The notes under the pieces were generated by a model. That model saw only the letters and a list, made by a program, of their open reading frames with translations. It was not told the origin of the DNA and searched no databases. A program made the translations under genes and the position numbers. Shown piece after piece: positions 40,901 to 55,900 of a DNA stretch of 64,000 bases (the stretch's first letter is position 1; every line of letters starts with the position of its first letter). Source of the DNA: Zonotrichia leucophrys gambelii (lineage: Eukaryota; Chordata; Aves; Passeriformes; Passerellidae). Location: assembly GCF_028769735.1 (NCBI RefSeq), contig NC_088171.1, positions 92,178,912-92,242,911 of the forward strand, in the 5' to 3' direction.

Positions 40901-43900
40901 CATGCCATTTCAGAGACAGGGTGGGTGGAGGTACTATCAACAGTAAGATGAGACTTTTGAGGCTGGTTGAGAGTTTTTTCTCTCTCGTGTACTCAGCAGT
41001 AGAAGTTCTGTGTTACATTCTGTTTGCCAAAACGGGCCACGTACAGTGGTGCAAACACTGAGTTGTTTCCTCCATAACCCACTGGAACCATTATTTTTCC
41101 ATGCTCTGTTCTCTCCAGCAAGATTTCTTAGCTCTTTCCTCTTATTCTGCACTTTCTCTGGGAAGTTTACAGATTGGCATAACCCAAGGGCGGTGCAGAC
41201 AGGTACCAAGTTAAAAAATAGGCTCAAGATAGCCACATAGAGAGTGCACAGCTTGGAAGGAACCATCCGTCCCTGCCTCAAATGTCTGTGTAGTCAGAAA
41301 GCAGGATTCAAGTCAATAGCAAGCTGCTGCCTTGCAATGAGAAAATTACCCACCCAAACAATGCCCAGTGAAAAATCAGCCCATTTGAGTTAGGCATTTT
41401 CCAGAGCTACTAGATTAAAGCAGGGGTGCAGAGATGATGGCTGTTGAGACCCACAGCCTTCCAGCAAATGAGCATCTGAGACAGAACTTGCATTTCCCAG
41501 CCTCATGATGGTAGTTTCATTTTCTTTGCACGTGCTGGAGTTTCCCCTAAGTAGAAACAGCATTGGTCTTTACTAAGGAAATGGAGAAGAAGTGATTTCT
41601 AGAAGTGAGCCACTCCTAGTATGGAGCATGCGAGAGACTTTCTAATTCTGGGTTTTATTATTAAAGGATTATTTACAAAAGGAAAAAACAGATCATTATT
41701 TTTCCTTCTCCTTAAAGATACTATTTCTCCAAAATACTTTGGGCTTAAATGTTAATTGTTGAAATTCAGACTTGCCACCCTTGTGCTATACCCAGTACAA
41801 ATTGAGGACAGATAATGTCAAAAAGAGGCGAAAACATAAACATTTTTAAAGTCTTTCAATTTTAAATATTACAACTTTCTGTTCTCCCATCATTCTTTAC
41901 ACATATTAATAATTATCCTAGGTGTTTCTTGTTAATGCACAGCAAAAGAAAAGTGTATCCTGTCCATGGATTTCCACAATATTTATGTTGAAAAATTTTT
42001 CATATGAAGTAATTAAAGTCTATTATGTCATGCCTACAGTGATCTAAGTACTAAATTGTACTTACAAGGAATCCAGAAGTACTGTCCAACAAGCAGCGAA
42101 CTCGACAGATGAAACAGCGAGTTAAAAAGGAAGAGTAATCTGTTGTCATGCTGTCATTCTCTTGTGCTTTGAACAATTTACTGAGAATATATTCTTCCCC
42201 TAGGAACAACAGTGGAGGCAACATATATCAGATCACACTAAGAAATAATGAGAATGTTCTGTAGCCAATTGAGGAAGCTGTTACGGAAATTGCTAAAAAT
42301 TGCTTTATGGATGGGCAAATATTCAATGGTGTCATGTATGGATACATCTGCACATGCTCTAACAAAAGAAAAATAAAAGCTCTGCAATGGGATTCGGGTG
42401 AGTTTCTTCAGAAATTTGGACTTTATTTCCTGAGTTTTTGTGATTTTTAATGATGCAAAACAGGGTAACAGATGTTGCTGGTTTTGAGATCAGAGATCAC
42501 AGAAAATGCATGAGACAGGAGAACAAAATACGGAAAAATGATAATTATAGAAAAAAAAAAACAGAACAAAAAAATGGACAGTAGATTTTTAGCTAATGTT
42601 CAGGTGTTGCACCTCCTTGATTTTTTTTGTACAAGCGCAGTTTTTTGAGCTATTTTCCAAAAGACACAAGTATTAATACAAAACTATGAACTCGAGACCT
42701 GACGTTCTCCACAATATACATTAGGATGAAAATTCCAAGTACTTGTAAATTTTTTAGTTTGAAATAGTAGTGCATATTGTTTTGCTTGTTTCCTGCATAC
42801 TTCCTATGAAATCTTGCAAAGCTCCTCAGATATTTATAAGACTCTTCTGTAAAACACAGAAACTGTTTTTCAGGAAATGCAAGAAATTCCACCGAAGTTT
42901 CATTATTGTGTTACTGAGGATTTCGTAGATGTTGCTGAAGGACTGCTTGCAAGTTTCTCCCCATTCACCTGGTGACTATTCTTCCCAATTTATTTCCTCA
43001 ATTACTACCTCATCTTCTGGTGAAATGCATACATTTTGCTGGGATCAATAACACTTTATAATGTTAACAATCTCAACCTGATTGTAAGTTCTGTATTTGT
43101 GATTTCAGCTTAATATCTCATATAGGAAAAACTTCGGGGGCAGGCATCCAATTCCCATCCTAGGGAAGTGAAGCCTCAGAGGAAAAGGTGCATTGCTAAA
43201 CCTATTTGTTCTTCAGAAGGCTCCTGTCTACATCATTTTGCACAGGAAAACAAATGGCAGAAAGTGATGCTTCCATGGTTATTCTGTACAGAAACCTTTT
43301 GCATCAATGAGAGGACTATTGATGTCCTGATCTGTTGCCAACAAAATTTTGGCAGTATGAAGAACTGATGCTGCTCATTCTGATCGTGTAAGAATACGTG
43401 TAGGCACATTAGAGAAAAGCAAAGGAAACAACTTTGTAGCACCAGTGGCTTAAGAGCTCTGCCTTATAAATGCCCAGGATCAGGAAGAAATGTCATCTCT
43501 GAGATAATAACATAAATAAATGGCCACTATGCATCTTTTCAGTGAAGAATCTGACTGGAGATGGAGATACAGGGATAAGTGGAGTGCAATTCTACCTCTG
43601 TACAGTGGTGCCTGTGTTTCCAACCAACATGCACAATCCCACCTGTTTCTGGCTGTAGTTGCTGTCCCGACAACATCTGGGGAGGATTCATGGCCCAGTG
43701 CAGCTGTCTACAGAAATCCTGACGGTCATCCACATGGATGTAATCATATATGTTTTGGTGCATTACATCAGTCTGAAACAATTACAACAAGGAATGGTTA
43801 ATTAGTAACTGCAGAGGGGCAGCCATTTATCTGTAGATTGATACTTTGCTTAAAATAATGGCAGGTGTAGGACACCTTCAGGCAGCTTTGATGAGGAAAG

Positions 43901-46900
43901 TTGTTTCAAAGACCCCTCCTTCTCAACATCTGCTTTTTCCCTTCACATCCTAAGATGATTCTTTCTATTCTTAACTCTTTTGTACATATGCAAATGTGAG
44001 TAATAAACATCCAACTGGCAAGTGATGACTTGTGGCATCCCCCGGGGATTTATGCTGGGACAAACCCTCCTTAAGGAATCTTGGGATAGAATGCATGCTC
44101 AGCAGGTTTGCAGAAGGTGCCTCCCTTAGCTGGGGAGGGCAAGGCAGCTCCTTGGTAAAAATAGGCTGAGAGGAGCCTCAGGAAGTTCAGCAAAGGTAAA
44201 TTTCTCTCTTAATTTTGGGTACCCCATGAAAAGAAAGAGATTAGAATGTGAAAATGAGCCCAGGAGAGTGCTACCAAGACACTTAAGAGAGCGAGAGCAC
44301 ATCCAGGAGAGAAGAACGGGGTTTGCTCAGCCTTTGGAAGGGAAAACCACAGAAAGAATGTATTGCTCTCTACATCAACCAAATGAGCGGGGAAGGGAAG
44401 ACAGAGGCTGACTCTTCTCAGAAGTGAGGGGGCAAGAAGCAACAGACACAAGTGGCAACATGGGAAGCAGAGAATTAATAATAAGCAAAAAAAAATTACA
44501 GTCTTGGTGGCTAAATACTTGAACACATCTTCCAGAGGGGTCACAGAAACTCAAAGCTTGATTAGTCCTGCATCAACCTGCTCTAGCTTGATGTGCTTTG
44601 AGCAGGAGGTTGGACTAGATGACCTCCAGAGGCCCTTTCCAACTGTGTGGTTCTGTTATTCTGTGACTTTAGAATATATTTATTACACACAGCCAGCCAG
44701 CCTAGAAAACAGCATCTGATATTGAAATTGAAAAGAAACTTCTAGCTAAATCTTAGTTTTATAATGGATCATGTTTCTGCTAACAAAAGCCTTATAAAAG
44801 GAAATTGCAAGAAATAAATCTTCACCTGCCAGATTGACAAAAAAAATTAGTCTGAGATGGCATGGTAAAATAACTTTATTTCAGTAAAGGCATGTCTAAT
44901 CAGCAGTCAAAGGTGTGCAACATATAGTGCTGCATTTACAAATAATAGCAGAAGTTATAATATTGACAATATGTGTATTGACAAGAAAGTCAATACAATG
45001 TCAGTGACTGGGTATTCTAAGTAATTCTGAGTACATTTACCTGATGAAACCCTAGATAGTCCACAATTGTCGATGATGCATAGAATATCATTCCATCTGC
45101 ACTCACCACCAAGGCAAAACCATTCAGAGACTGAAAAAGGAAAATAAAATATGTTGAAAGATATTCAGAAGATAAAGAATAAAATTAGTATCAATGTAAT
45201 AAATTTAAGAATATCCTAGGAAAGAAAAAACTCATTCTGCAAAAAGTTGGACACTAAATTCTTTCCTACCATGAAAAATGAGTAACAACCTGGAACATGC
45301 TTTCTTTCTCTTTTCTAAAAAAGTTAGAATATTTAATTACAGTATAACGACCATATTACATTACTAGCTTATTGTCTGCTTAATGGTCTGCATAATTATA
45401 TTTGCTCATTAATTCACAGAATTAAAAGTTTTATAGCAAGTGTCATCTACTTTTTTCCTTTTAATTTAAAACTGCACATTCCATAATAATTGCTTTAAAT
45501 ATATATGCATTATTGCATTTAATATAATAACATTCAAAGGAAAAATTAAATACATGTGCTATTTTAACCATGACTTTAAAACTGGATCTGTATGGGTTTT
45601 TTGTATGGCTTTTTTCTTAAGCTGCTATAAAAATAATACATAACATAATTGCATAAAGGCAATGAATATAAAAAGTCAGTCCCCATGAATATAAAAAGTC
45701 AATCCCCAGCTGCACAAGGACTGACTAATTCTGCCTCTCTTCCCTTGATAAAGGTTTGGTAACATATCTTTACTCCGGCAGGCTTGCATGCCAAGGCAGT
45801 CCAGATCCTTTTGTGTGGTGGTTTGGAGGTCTTTGAGATTACAGTTCAAATAGCTGTTGCTGAAATACTGCTATATTATTATTATCCTTGCTTCACCTTA
45901 CTCTCAATGTGCCTATTAATCCTGAGTTAATCCTGAAACACAGTGAGGACAGATTTTCAATTGCTCAGTAACCAGATACACTGACATATTCTTGTGAGCT
46001 TGGTTCTCTTTTCGGTTCCTAAATCAGGACCAGATTTCCAAGTCTGCTTGAAAGCTGTTCCCACTGTGACAATGGTGGGCAGAATTTCAAGAGTTCAGTG
46101 CACAATAGACTGACCTCCTCAGAAGGTTTGGCTCCCATCATAAATGTGGAGCACCTTTGGAAGCGTGGCCCTGTGGGACCACACTTGGCCAGAGGCTCTG
46201 TGCCTTGAAGAACCTGTGAATCAATGACTTGAGAAAAGTAGTGGGGAGCCTTCAATGGCCACAGCAGCAAGTGATTCAATCAGGTCAACACCAGCCATAA
46301 GTCAATGCTAAGAACAATCAATGGCAAATCTTGTTTTGCTCCAGGTCGGCTCCATAGGTGCAGATCCCTTGCAGAATAAGAGTGATCTCTGCCTAGTTGT
46401 GCTTGTGTTGAATACTAATTATCCTTGTCAAGCCTTCAAGCAGAAGGACTTGCTCAACTGGTGCTATTTCCTGCTCCAAATAATGCCCAAATTTGTCCCA
46501 GCACCTCACCAACCAGAAGATGGTGTGTCAAGATTTCTGCATCTTCACATCTGCACCTCTCACTGCACTGAGAGGAACCTCCATGGATGGTATCTGTCAT
46601 ATACATTTCCAACATCAAATGGAGACAAGAAAGCATTTTTGGCATCTTGTCTCTTTGGACTTGTCTTCATAACAATGAAGCCATCAGTGATGTGATGTTA
46701 GGAATTTTATTACATTTTGAACATCTGGCAGGCCTTTTAATTTGGATAGACTAAAATTTTCCATACAGATAACTGTGGGACACTTAAGGGAGCTCCCTTT
46801 TGTCTGTGCCTCTTACCAGGCATATTCTGAAAGACCTGGAGTCCTGCCCATGAAACAGGACCTGGTAGAAGTTAAGAACATTTAAAAAATGAAAGAAATG

Positions 46901-49900
46901 TGCTTAATTAAATAAAAGTTCTTAAACTATGCAAAGTGATACACCAAGCCCTACTTTTATTGTTTAAGCCTCAAAGACCACAAGATCTGAATTTGATCGA
47001 AGAATCCTATAAATTATCATGCTGAACATTTTTAAAATGTACCCTCCAACTGTCCTGCAGGCAAGCTGGAGTTTTTCAGCCCCTGGAGGAATATCTGTCT
47101 TTGTCAAGGATTGCTTGTATGAATCAAGAGATAAATTAATCTGTTCAAAAATTAGTCTTACATACTCTTTAGGCCTAGACACATATATAAGAGATCAGTC
47201 TCTACCCTTAAAATGTAAGACTTGATGCCCCACAGTGGAAAGCAGGAAGGTTTTTCTTGACACATTTTTTTCCATAGAGCTAGAGTCGGGCTGGACTAGG
47301 TGCATGAGTTCCTAAAAATTGGAAAGGGAACTAGGACCATGATATTTCCAGGGATTCAGATCAGTGTACTGGCAACTACATCTGTGAGGTTGGCGTAGGC
47401 ATTAAGAGAGAGGCGGGAGGGAGGAAGAGGGGAGAAGAAGTGGAGGAAAAGTTCAAGGAGCCATGTGTTTAGGTTAAGCCAGAAGCAAGTGTGGATTTGC
47501 AGCATGTATGTAAATGAAGAATTTTCCAAACTTCCCCTGCTTTGTTTTTGGTTTGTTCTCAAAATGCTGGGGTCCTCCCCTGAGGTTATTTCTCTTAAAT
47601 AAGCACCCCCTGGTTTTCACTACCCCAACGGCAGACATCATATTCCTTGCCCTGCAAGCAGGGAAATCAAAATCCACTTTGGTGCAAAAACAACTTTTAT
47701 GGAGCCACATGACTCAGTTGAGGATTAACACAAATTCCATGTCTCTAAATTAATCTTAGCTGGGAAACCTGCTGCTTCAGACACATTAAAAAAAGACAAG
47801 CTGCATATCAAGTAAAACTTTACACCAGTGAGTCTCATCCACACCTGTAAATTCTTCTGCTTTCTCAGTATTACCCTAAACTAGTTCAGTGGGAAAACAG
47901 ACGTCTGTAACACAGAAGATTCTCAATGGAGTCAGAGCTGGGATGGGATTCATACTTTACTTTCCAGAGGTGAGGATAAGGAGGAGGGTGTTTGCTAGCA
48001 CCTTGCCCTCCCTGAGTGACTAATGGCGATGGCAAATCAGTAGGAAAATACCTTTTCCAACCTCTCAGATAAATCTCTCAGGTACCAAAGACAACTCCAT
48101 ACTGAAATCCTTCACAGTAACACTGCATAGAGGCTTTTCCATTTTTCTGGCCAGAAGCCTAGTGACTTGTTAGACTGAGTAGGAGAGACAGCTTCAGTCC
48201 ACAAGAATGAGTGAAAACTATTCCTAGCTTTTTTTGTTCTAAGTTACCACATCTCACATTAAACATCACCGCAAAGTATATGGCTCCACTTATGATTTTT
48301 AAACATTCTCTGTTATTGAAATAAAATTCTCAGCAATAGCTTTCTCTCATTGCCAGTGGACAGGAGGTGTGCTGTGTCAGAGCCACAGCAGCCATGTGCC
48401 TGGGAAATGGACAACCTGGGGAAATTAAATAGGAAAGAGAATGTGGACCAGCCTCATACCTGGGCAGTTTGCACTCCTTATGAAGGCACACATTTGCCCT
48501 GAACACTGAGGCACAGCACAGAGAAGTAAAGGCAAAAGCCCCTAAATGGGGCTCTGGTTTTTAGAGGGGGAAATAACCAAACTCCACAACTCAATGTTGG
48601 TGGTATTTGCTTTGTGTTCAACAAGCATGTTTCAATCAGTACAGTCCACTTGCAAACAAACTAAATTTTTTTTGCAATATTGCATATTCTTACACATGCA
48701 CACATAGAAACAAACACACAAAACTATTAGTATGGACCTTAAAACTTCTACAAGAGAAAGCAACTAACTTCAAATCTGCAAAAAATACATGGTTTTAAAC
48801 TGCCATTTGGCAAACCATATGGATTCAATGACAGATGGAATTTCTAATCCAGGATAATAGCTGAAACATGTGAGACAGACTTAAGTATGTATTGTGAACA
48901 TTTGTTTGTTTGTATTTGGCTTTTTAAAAACACTTACATGAGTTTTCTACATTGTACTTTAAAAATGAAATCATGTGGGACTTTTTTCCCAAATGAAAAA
49001 AAAAAGAGAGAGCTTGGCACCAGATAGGGGCTTGTGTTCTTTTGAAAAAACATGTACATCCAATTATGTACTCACGAAAAGCTGCACCTGCTACTGAAAC
49101 AGAAAAACAATTAATCTGTCAGTTCAAAGAAAGTATGATATTATTCTGGTGCCTGCAGTAGCTGTGAGATGAAAGTTATCAGTTCCTTCCATTAAGAAGT
49201 TTTTGAAACTTTATTAGTCAAGAGATTCTCTTTGGGAATGAAGGCAAATATTTTGAGGAAGATAGGACTTCCTTTGGCAAGATCCTTTATATATCCTGAC
49301 TTTTTTTTCCTGGTCTCGTAGCAGAAAATCAGCCAGAAAATACTTCAAAGATATTTTGGTCAAGGTCATGGCACAGTAAAAATAAGGAGGAGGAAAAAAA
49401 AAAAAAAGAGAGAGAACGAGTTCCAATGCACATTTCTCTTATTACTCTTCCTTGAAATAAAGGAAAATTCACTAGCATTAGGTCTCCAGAGACCACGTTA
49501 CTATGGCTACTAAAGTACAACAGTCAAGGCCTGCAGCCATGCCTTGCTTTGAACAGATTTTCGAGTCACGCAACTTGGGTACTAAATTTCCAGGGTCAGT
49601 TGGCTCACAGTTTATCTGGAACAGCTTCATTTAATAGTGGATCACTGCGTTTTTGCATCCCATGTAGGATGGGGCCATTTTCTGGTGATCTAAATAAGTA
49701 GCTATTTAAAAACTCTGGAAATTATATACTTGCTCATGTCTTATGAATATTAGGAGGAAAATGCAGACAGTTAATTGTGTCTTCTGTCTTAAACTGCATT
49801 GTTTAGTGAATCAGTATTTCTTTCCGCTGGTGTTTTTAGGACTCATAGTTGCCCTCCTCAAAGATCCCTCTGAACCCCTGAGGTTCTCTGGTTCTCTTTA

Positions 49901-52900
49901 TATACCAAAAAAAAAAAAAAAAATTAACTCTTACAGAACCCTGAAGTAAAAAATAGCATAAAAGACTATTCAGAAATACCATATCTGGTGACATCAGAAT
50001 ATGGCCTTTGCTCAACAAGTACAGTATCTCTTAGCCCTCTGGACTATCTATCTACAAAGCAACTTCAAAAGGAGCATTTCTGTGAGTAAGCACTATTTCG
50101 TGCAAAGGAGAGTGGCAGAATTGTTTTAGCATTCAGTTTTGATCAAGGGTTTGCGTGTGCAGATTAAATTTCAGGCAAAAGAAACAAAACAGAAGACAAA
50201 TTTCCATCATTTGAGCCAGAGAAGGAAGTAGTAGCTGAAGTCTACAGACATGGAGTTTTATGGGAAGCCTTTCAGAGAGAAAGTGCTCAATCTGATAAAC
50301 TGGCTTTCAAAGGCAGCAGAAATGTTTATTTTCAAATGCAAAGAAAGATGCATATATTGACCATTATGCCCCTTTCACTCCTCCTGTCACCCCAAATAAA
50401 ACAAAGTTCATGTTCCTGCCTGTGTCCTTGACCCTGGATATCACTTCAGGCTTCTTTCAGTATGGAAATTCAGCATCTGGTGCTGCACTACCAAGGTCAA
50501 CATTTTCAACAATCACTCCCAATGCCAGACAGATTTGAGCCCTGGCCCTCCCATTTACTGTCAGAGGGAACAGCTGGGCCATCTGAAAGGCACAAATGCT
50601 TGTGAATCATTCAGCTGGTGAAATTCCTCATTATTCCATTTTTCAATATCCCATCACTTCCACGAAGGAACTAGGGAAACCTTGGAGATGCTTGTTTATA
50701 TTCGTGTCCTCAGCCTAGCAAGGGAGCTGGAACGCTGGGGCTCGTCAGGAGCAGCAGCCGAAAGCGGCCTCCTGGAAATCTGCTAGGAAAATGTAAGTCA
50801 CTGGGCTCCGGTAATTGTGAGCTATAAACTTTCAAGAAAACATAGTAGTTCCCTGGAGGGTGAGATTGCAATGTGTGCACACATGTAAACACATTTTAAA
50901 CCATGGTGATGTTTTTTTATATGCTTGATATGTAATAAGTATTGGACACAACCAAGAACAACTTTGCCTTTGAAGTTGTTTTGAATGCACGATGCAAAAC
51001 TGTAAATGAAGTTTCTCTTCCATTATACATTCCTTCCAAACTGAGCTTTTGTAACAAAGCTTGCTTAGTCTGTGTCAAGTCCTTGGGACAGGGCCTCTCT
51101 TTGTTAACATATCCATGAATTTCTGGTCTCCAATGAACCTGGCGCCTCAGAACCAACTACTCTGCCCAAGATGGGGCTAAGAAAAAGGGCTGAAGCATCA
51201 GCTGACTTTGCTTGTGTAGAAAGTTGGTGTGGCGCATACTAGAAAGAGATGCATCCCCATTAAATCTTGTTTTTTCCACAAGTACTAGGCACTGGGAAAG
51301 AGAATACAGACCATGCTTCCAGAGAGGAGCAGTACTGATGACTACTAGCTTAAAGACAGGTCAGGGAAGGTTTTGTTGATGCAGAAGTGAATTAATTCAT
51401 GGGTGACACTGAGCACCTCAGTACAAATTTGTTATATGACATGCTTTACCATTTAGGATTTCATATGGGAAGCAAGAATAGGAATGCTACCTGAGGTTAA
51501 TGGATGGTATACAAGTACTGAAGGGTACTTAAAATAATATAAAGAAGAATATTTGTATTATTTATTCAAAAATTGCTGGGGCAAAGCGCATTTTATTTAT
51601 TAATACATAGCTAGAGTTATGATGTTTGCTAGATAGTGAGTATGTGGATGAGTAACATGTCATTTACCTTAGCAATTATTATGAAAGGATACCAAATTAC
51701 AACATAATAATTATATCTGTTTCTTTAGCCTCCTCATTAATCATGATGTTGAATTTAAAATTGTGCTCTATTAGTAATGGAACCCTCCTGTCAATCCTCT
51801 TTCACAAATACTATGCCCTGGACTACACTTGGAAATAGAAACCATCTTTATATTGATTCATGCAGTTTCTCATTTCACTTCCTCAAAAGCAGATGTTGTA
51901 TTCACAGATGGAAGCAAAGCTGGGGCAATATCGTATCTTCAGTGCAAGTTCAGCTCTTCGTCCTTTCTGAATTCTGCAGCTGCTCTGAGCTTTTCAGTCT
52001 TCTCTTCAACAATTTCAATACAGAAAATGCAAGCCTGATTAATTCCATTTGAGAAGGCTCAAAATGAAGCATTAATTGCTCACTACTCTGCACTTGTAAT
52101 AACAAACTTAGTTAGGTAGACTTTGAAATAACAAATGTAGTAAGATTAGGCATTATCTTTCACAGAAACAAGTTACTGAAAAGAGTCTCAAATAATATTT
52201 ATCCAACATGTTGGACAATTAGACATATGTAAGTACCAAATGTCTGGATTTTTTTTTTCGGTGTTATTTACATGTAAGTGCATCAAGTCCTGAATAGAGG
52301 AAGCCGTCATAATATTCCATCCACAGCTGACTTTTATTTGTACTTGCAAACTCTTAATGAGGATGAATGGCAGACATCTCTTTCTGTAAGGAATCAAAAC
52401 CTAAAAGAAACAATGTTGCAGCCTATATACTGAAAACAGAATGTTATGTCCTAATTTCACAGCACTCTTTTTCTGTGTGTTTAGCACTATATATCACATT
52501 TTCTAAAGTGAAACTGTTTCAGGGGGTGGGGAACAGAGCAAAACAATCTGTATTTCATATTCTGTTTCATAATATATGCTAAACCAGACTTTTAAAACAT
52601 GATTTCGGGTCAGTAGAATTTTCAGGGAGAATGGCATCCCTGAAATTGGCTCTAGGAACAGTTTTACTTTGCAGGTTATCATCTTAAGCATGTTTTGTAT
52701 GCTGTAAGTGTCCTGTATCAAACACACCCTATCCCATTCTAACAGCAGCGGTGAATCTGCTATAAATGCATTGTGCTGACCCAGAGACAATTTTTTCTCT
52801 AATTGAGATATCGAGTGGATAAGGGTGGATCATATGGAGAAGGATAATGATAGAAAGTTAGAGACAACTCCTCTAACCAGCAGCAACAACTGCAAATCTT

Positions 52901-55900
52901 AGGCTGCATTATAGACTAAATTAACCCTTCCCCAAATCTCTTTTGCAAGCCCCTGCTTTGGTTTGAACATTTAAGTTTTATTTACTAAGGCAGACAAAAA
53001 GAGAAAGCGGGATGTATTTGATATTTCTAGTAAAATACATAGGGTTTTTTCCAAAACCTCCATGACAGAATCACTGCAAATTTGCAAAAGCTCTCAAGCC
53101 TGGACACAGTCTAGCCTAGACCTGCTTTCTTGCTCATCACTTCATGTTATTGAGAAGATGGCAAGGCTGCAGCTCATGAGCTTTTCTGAATTGAGAATAA
53201 GGAACACACTGTAAGCAAGCGTCATCTGAAAATACAGTTTAGGCTGCTCATTTATAATTTCACTTCAACCAGTTGAAGACAAGTTAAACAATGTAGGATT
53301 GCAATTATTTAAAGTGTATGTGTGTGTCTTCTATGTCCTCTATGTTTTGGGGGTTTTTTTTGCAAAATATGACTATGCCATCTTCAAAAATGCTTCCTGA
53401 AAAGCAAATGGAGAAATTGGTATGAAATGAACAGTGTGTTATGAATGCCTTTGTTGCCTGAAGGCAAGAAGTCAGTTCTAGCAGCAGATCAAGTCCTGGT
53501 GCATGTGTATGATGCAGGGCTCAGACACAGATACCAAACCTATTGACTGGTGGAAATAGTTGTCAAGGATTGGCTCTGAAGTCAGTGAGAAAAAAAAAAA
53601 TCTAAGAGAGCTGAAATGGGAGAATATGTTTTGTTGAGGAGGAAGTTATGTGGCCACTGGACTGTGTCCAGGAGGCACCGAAATAGCCTGAGCAGAAACA
53701 GAGGAAGCGGCTGTGAAAAGTGAGCTCGGGTGGAGCTGGCTGTGATGAACCGTCTGGAGACAGCAACAGCAGCCTTGGATTCAAAGCTGCATCTGTGCCC
53801 AGAGCTTATTGACTCCTCACCTTAACGCTATGGACGGACAGCTGCTCTGTTCTCTGGGAGTTTCTCAGCCAGCCCTCCTCATATGACAGCAGGTTTGCCT
53901 GTCTCCTGACAAATGGAGGCACTTTTCCTGATGCCAGCACCAGCCAGGGGATGACAACTGTCTCTCCTCAGCACACACCTGCGCTGACTGCCCGGTCCTC
54001 CTGCTCTGCCATGCTGAACATAGGCTGCCTGCCCTGATTCTCCAACCCACTCCCAGCTCGCTCCCTCTCAATTGTGATCTGTAATTTTGTGTTGGAGAAG
54101 ATAAATACTAACTCTCATCAGCCCAACATGTAATGAAATCTGAAAAGAAGCACTTACTGGCATTTTCCCCTTTGCAAAAAGGCTCCACAACAAGCCTCTA
54201 CAGAAGTACCTATTTTTCCTCTTCAAATCCCTCCATAAATCTCTTGCAAAAGTCCTGGCAAAAGTCAAGCTTCTCAGACATTATGTGTGCTGGCAATTGT
54301 GGTTACCATTTTGTTCATTATTTCCACACAATTTTGTCCATCAAAACCCATCTTCCATCACTTTTCTCATAGTTAGGCTGAAAATGTGAAGGGAGGGGAT
54401 AACACGATTTTGTTTTTCTCTGTCCCCCAGTCAAGTTGGATGGTGCCACCTCCTGTATTTGAGAAACCTCAGCACTGTGGCAGCATCATGATTGTTGCAC
54501 TCATAACAGTAGCACTAAGGACTGGAGGAGAGAGCAAATGGAATTTAGCAGTCATGGCTTTTCTATCCAGATTTGTTAGAGAAGAAGAAAAAAAAAAGAA
54601 GAAAGGAATAAGCGAGAACATTAGTTATTTGTCTAAAGGGCAAGAGAAAGGATGTTTTTTGCACAGAGCTGTGGCCATGCCAAATTTCAAGTCTGGATTT
54701 TAGAAATATGCCTATTTGAAAAGAAAGAAAGAAAAGGGACCAGGGCCTCTGAAGTGTTCCTTTGTGTTTTGCCTATGCCTGGCAAGAATAAAGTGAATGT
54801 ACGCATGTGATAAAACGGCGCTCCTAACCCCATTTATGGTTTATTTTAATGGATAAATTCCCTGTAAGTCATCCCAAGTGGCTAACGTCAGCTTAAATCA
54901 TGTCATCTAAATTACTGGGAGAAGGTTCATGTTTGAAAACAAAGGAAAGCAAAAGGGTTGTTTGGGCAACTTTAAAAAGTTGTATTAACTGGAAAAAAAA
55001 TTCCTATGTTGATGGTCCAGTTTTAAACAAGTTAGATTAAGAAAATGAAGCACTGTATCAACAACTATCAGGATTTAGTTTACAAGTGTCAGCACTATGG
55101 GAAGCTGAAGAGGGAATCCAGACCAGTTTTTGATTCCTGAAATTTGTGCCATGGTCATAGAACCACATAATCTCCATGCACTTTGTTGGACTTGCAATTT
55201 GCCTTTTCAAGTTAAAATTTTAAAATAACAGGAAGAGTAAAAATCTCTTGCTCTCAGACTGAAATTCAAACTGGAGTACCTTTTCAAGAGCACAGTTTTA
55301 TCAAGAAGTGATTACATAAATCAGTTTGGAAGGAGGAAGTGGAATTACACTAACAAGTTTAAAAAAATGACAGGAAACCAAGTGGGAAAAGAGTTTCCTA
55401 TGTTATTTCCTTATGCAGAGTGAAGAACAGCACCAATAGGATGTTTTCTAATGTATCATTTTCCAACTCCCTTGGAATCAAACTTGAACTCTAGTTCAAG
55501 CTGTTAGTAGAGGCCACTGGGAGATGCGTTTCAGTGCCAAAATTTGCACATTCACCTCTCCAAAGTAACTCCCAGAAAGATCATTATTTGCATCCATTTC
55601 TAAGGTAGCAACATAATGTTAAATAATAAGCTTTAAACTTACATTGTGTCAAATCCTAAAATATTTGCTTGCATTAAGTTTCACTTACATTGGTTTTGAT
55701 TAAGACCTGGTGTCTATTCGGTATTAAAGCTGTCAAAAAATGACATCATTGACTTTGATGGGCGCTACCAAGTTAGAACCAGAATTTCCAAACCTGTGAT
55801 ATGGAATTAAAAAATCATCTATAAAGGACTTGTCTGAGTGAAAAAGGGTCTGTTCTGTGTGCTACAGGATCTACACCTGATTGTGCTGTAGTTTTGCACC

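Larger units (their letters stand above)
40648..45040. other. AHRR introns between exons at 40.6 and 45.0 kb
   Basis: Contains the A-rich repeat at 40667-40766, the exons at 42.1 and 43.7 kb and the CR1 fragment at 44.0-44.7 kb. Other sequence is unrecognised. Confidence 0.5.
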
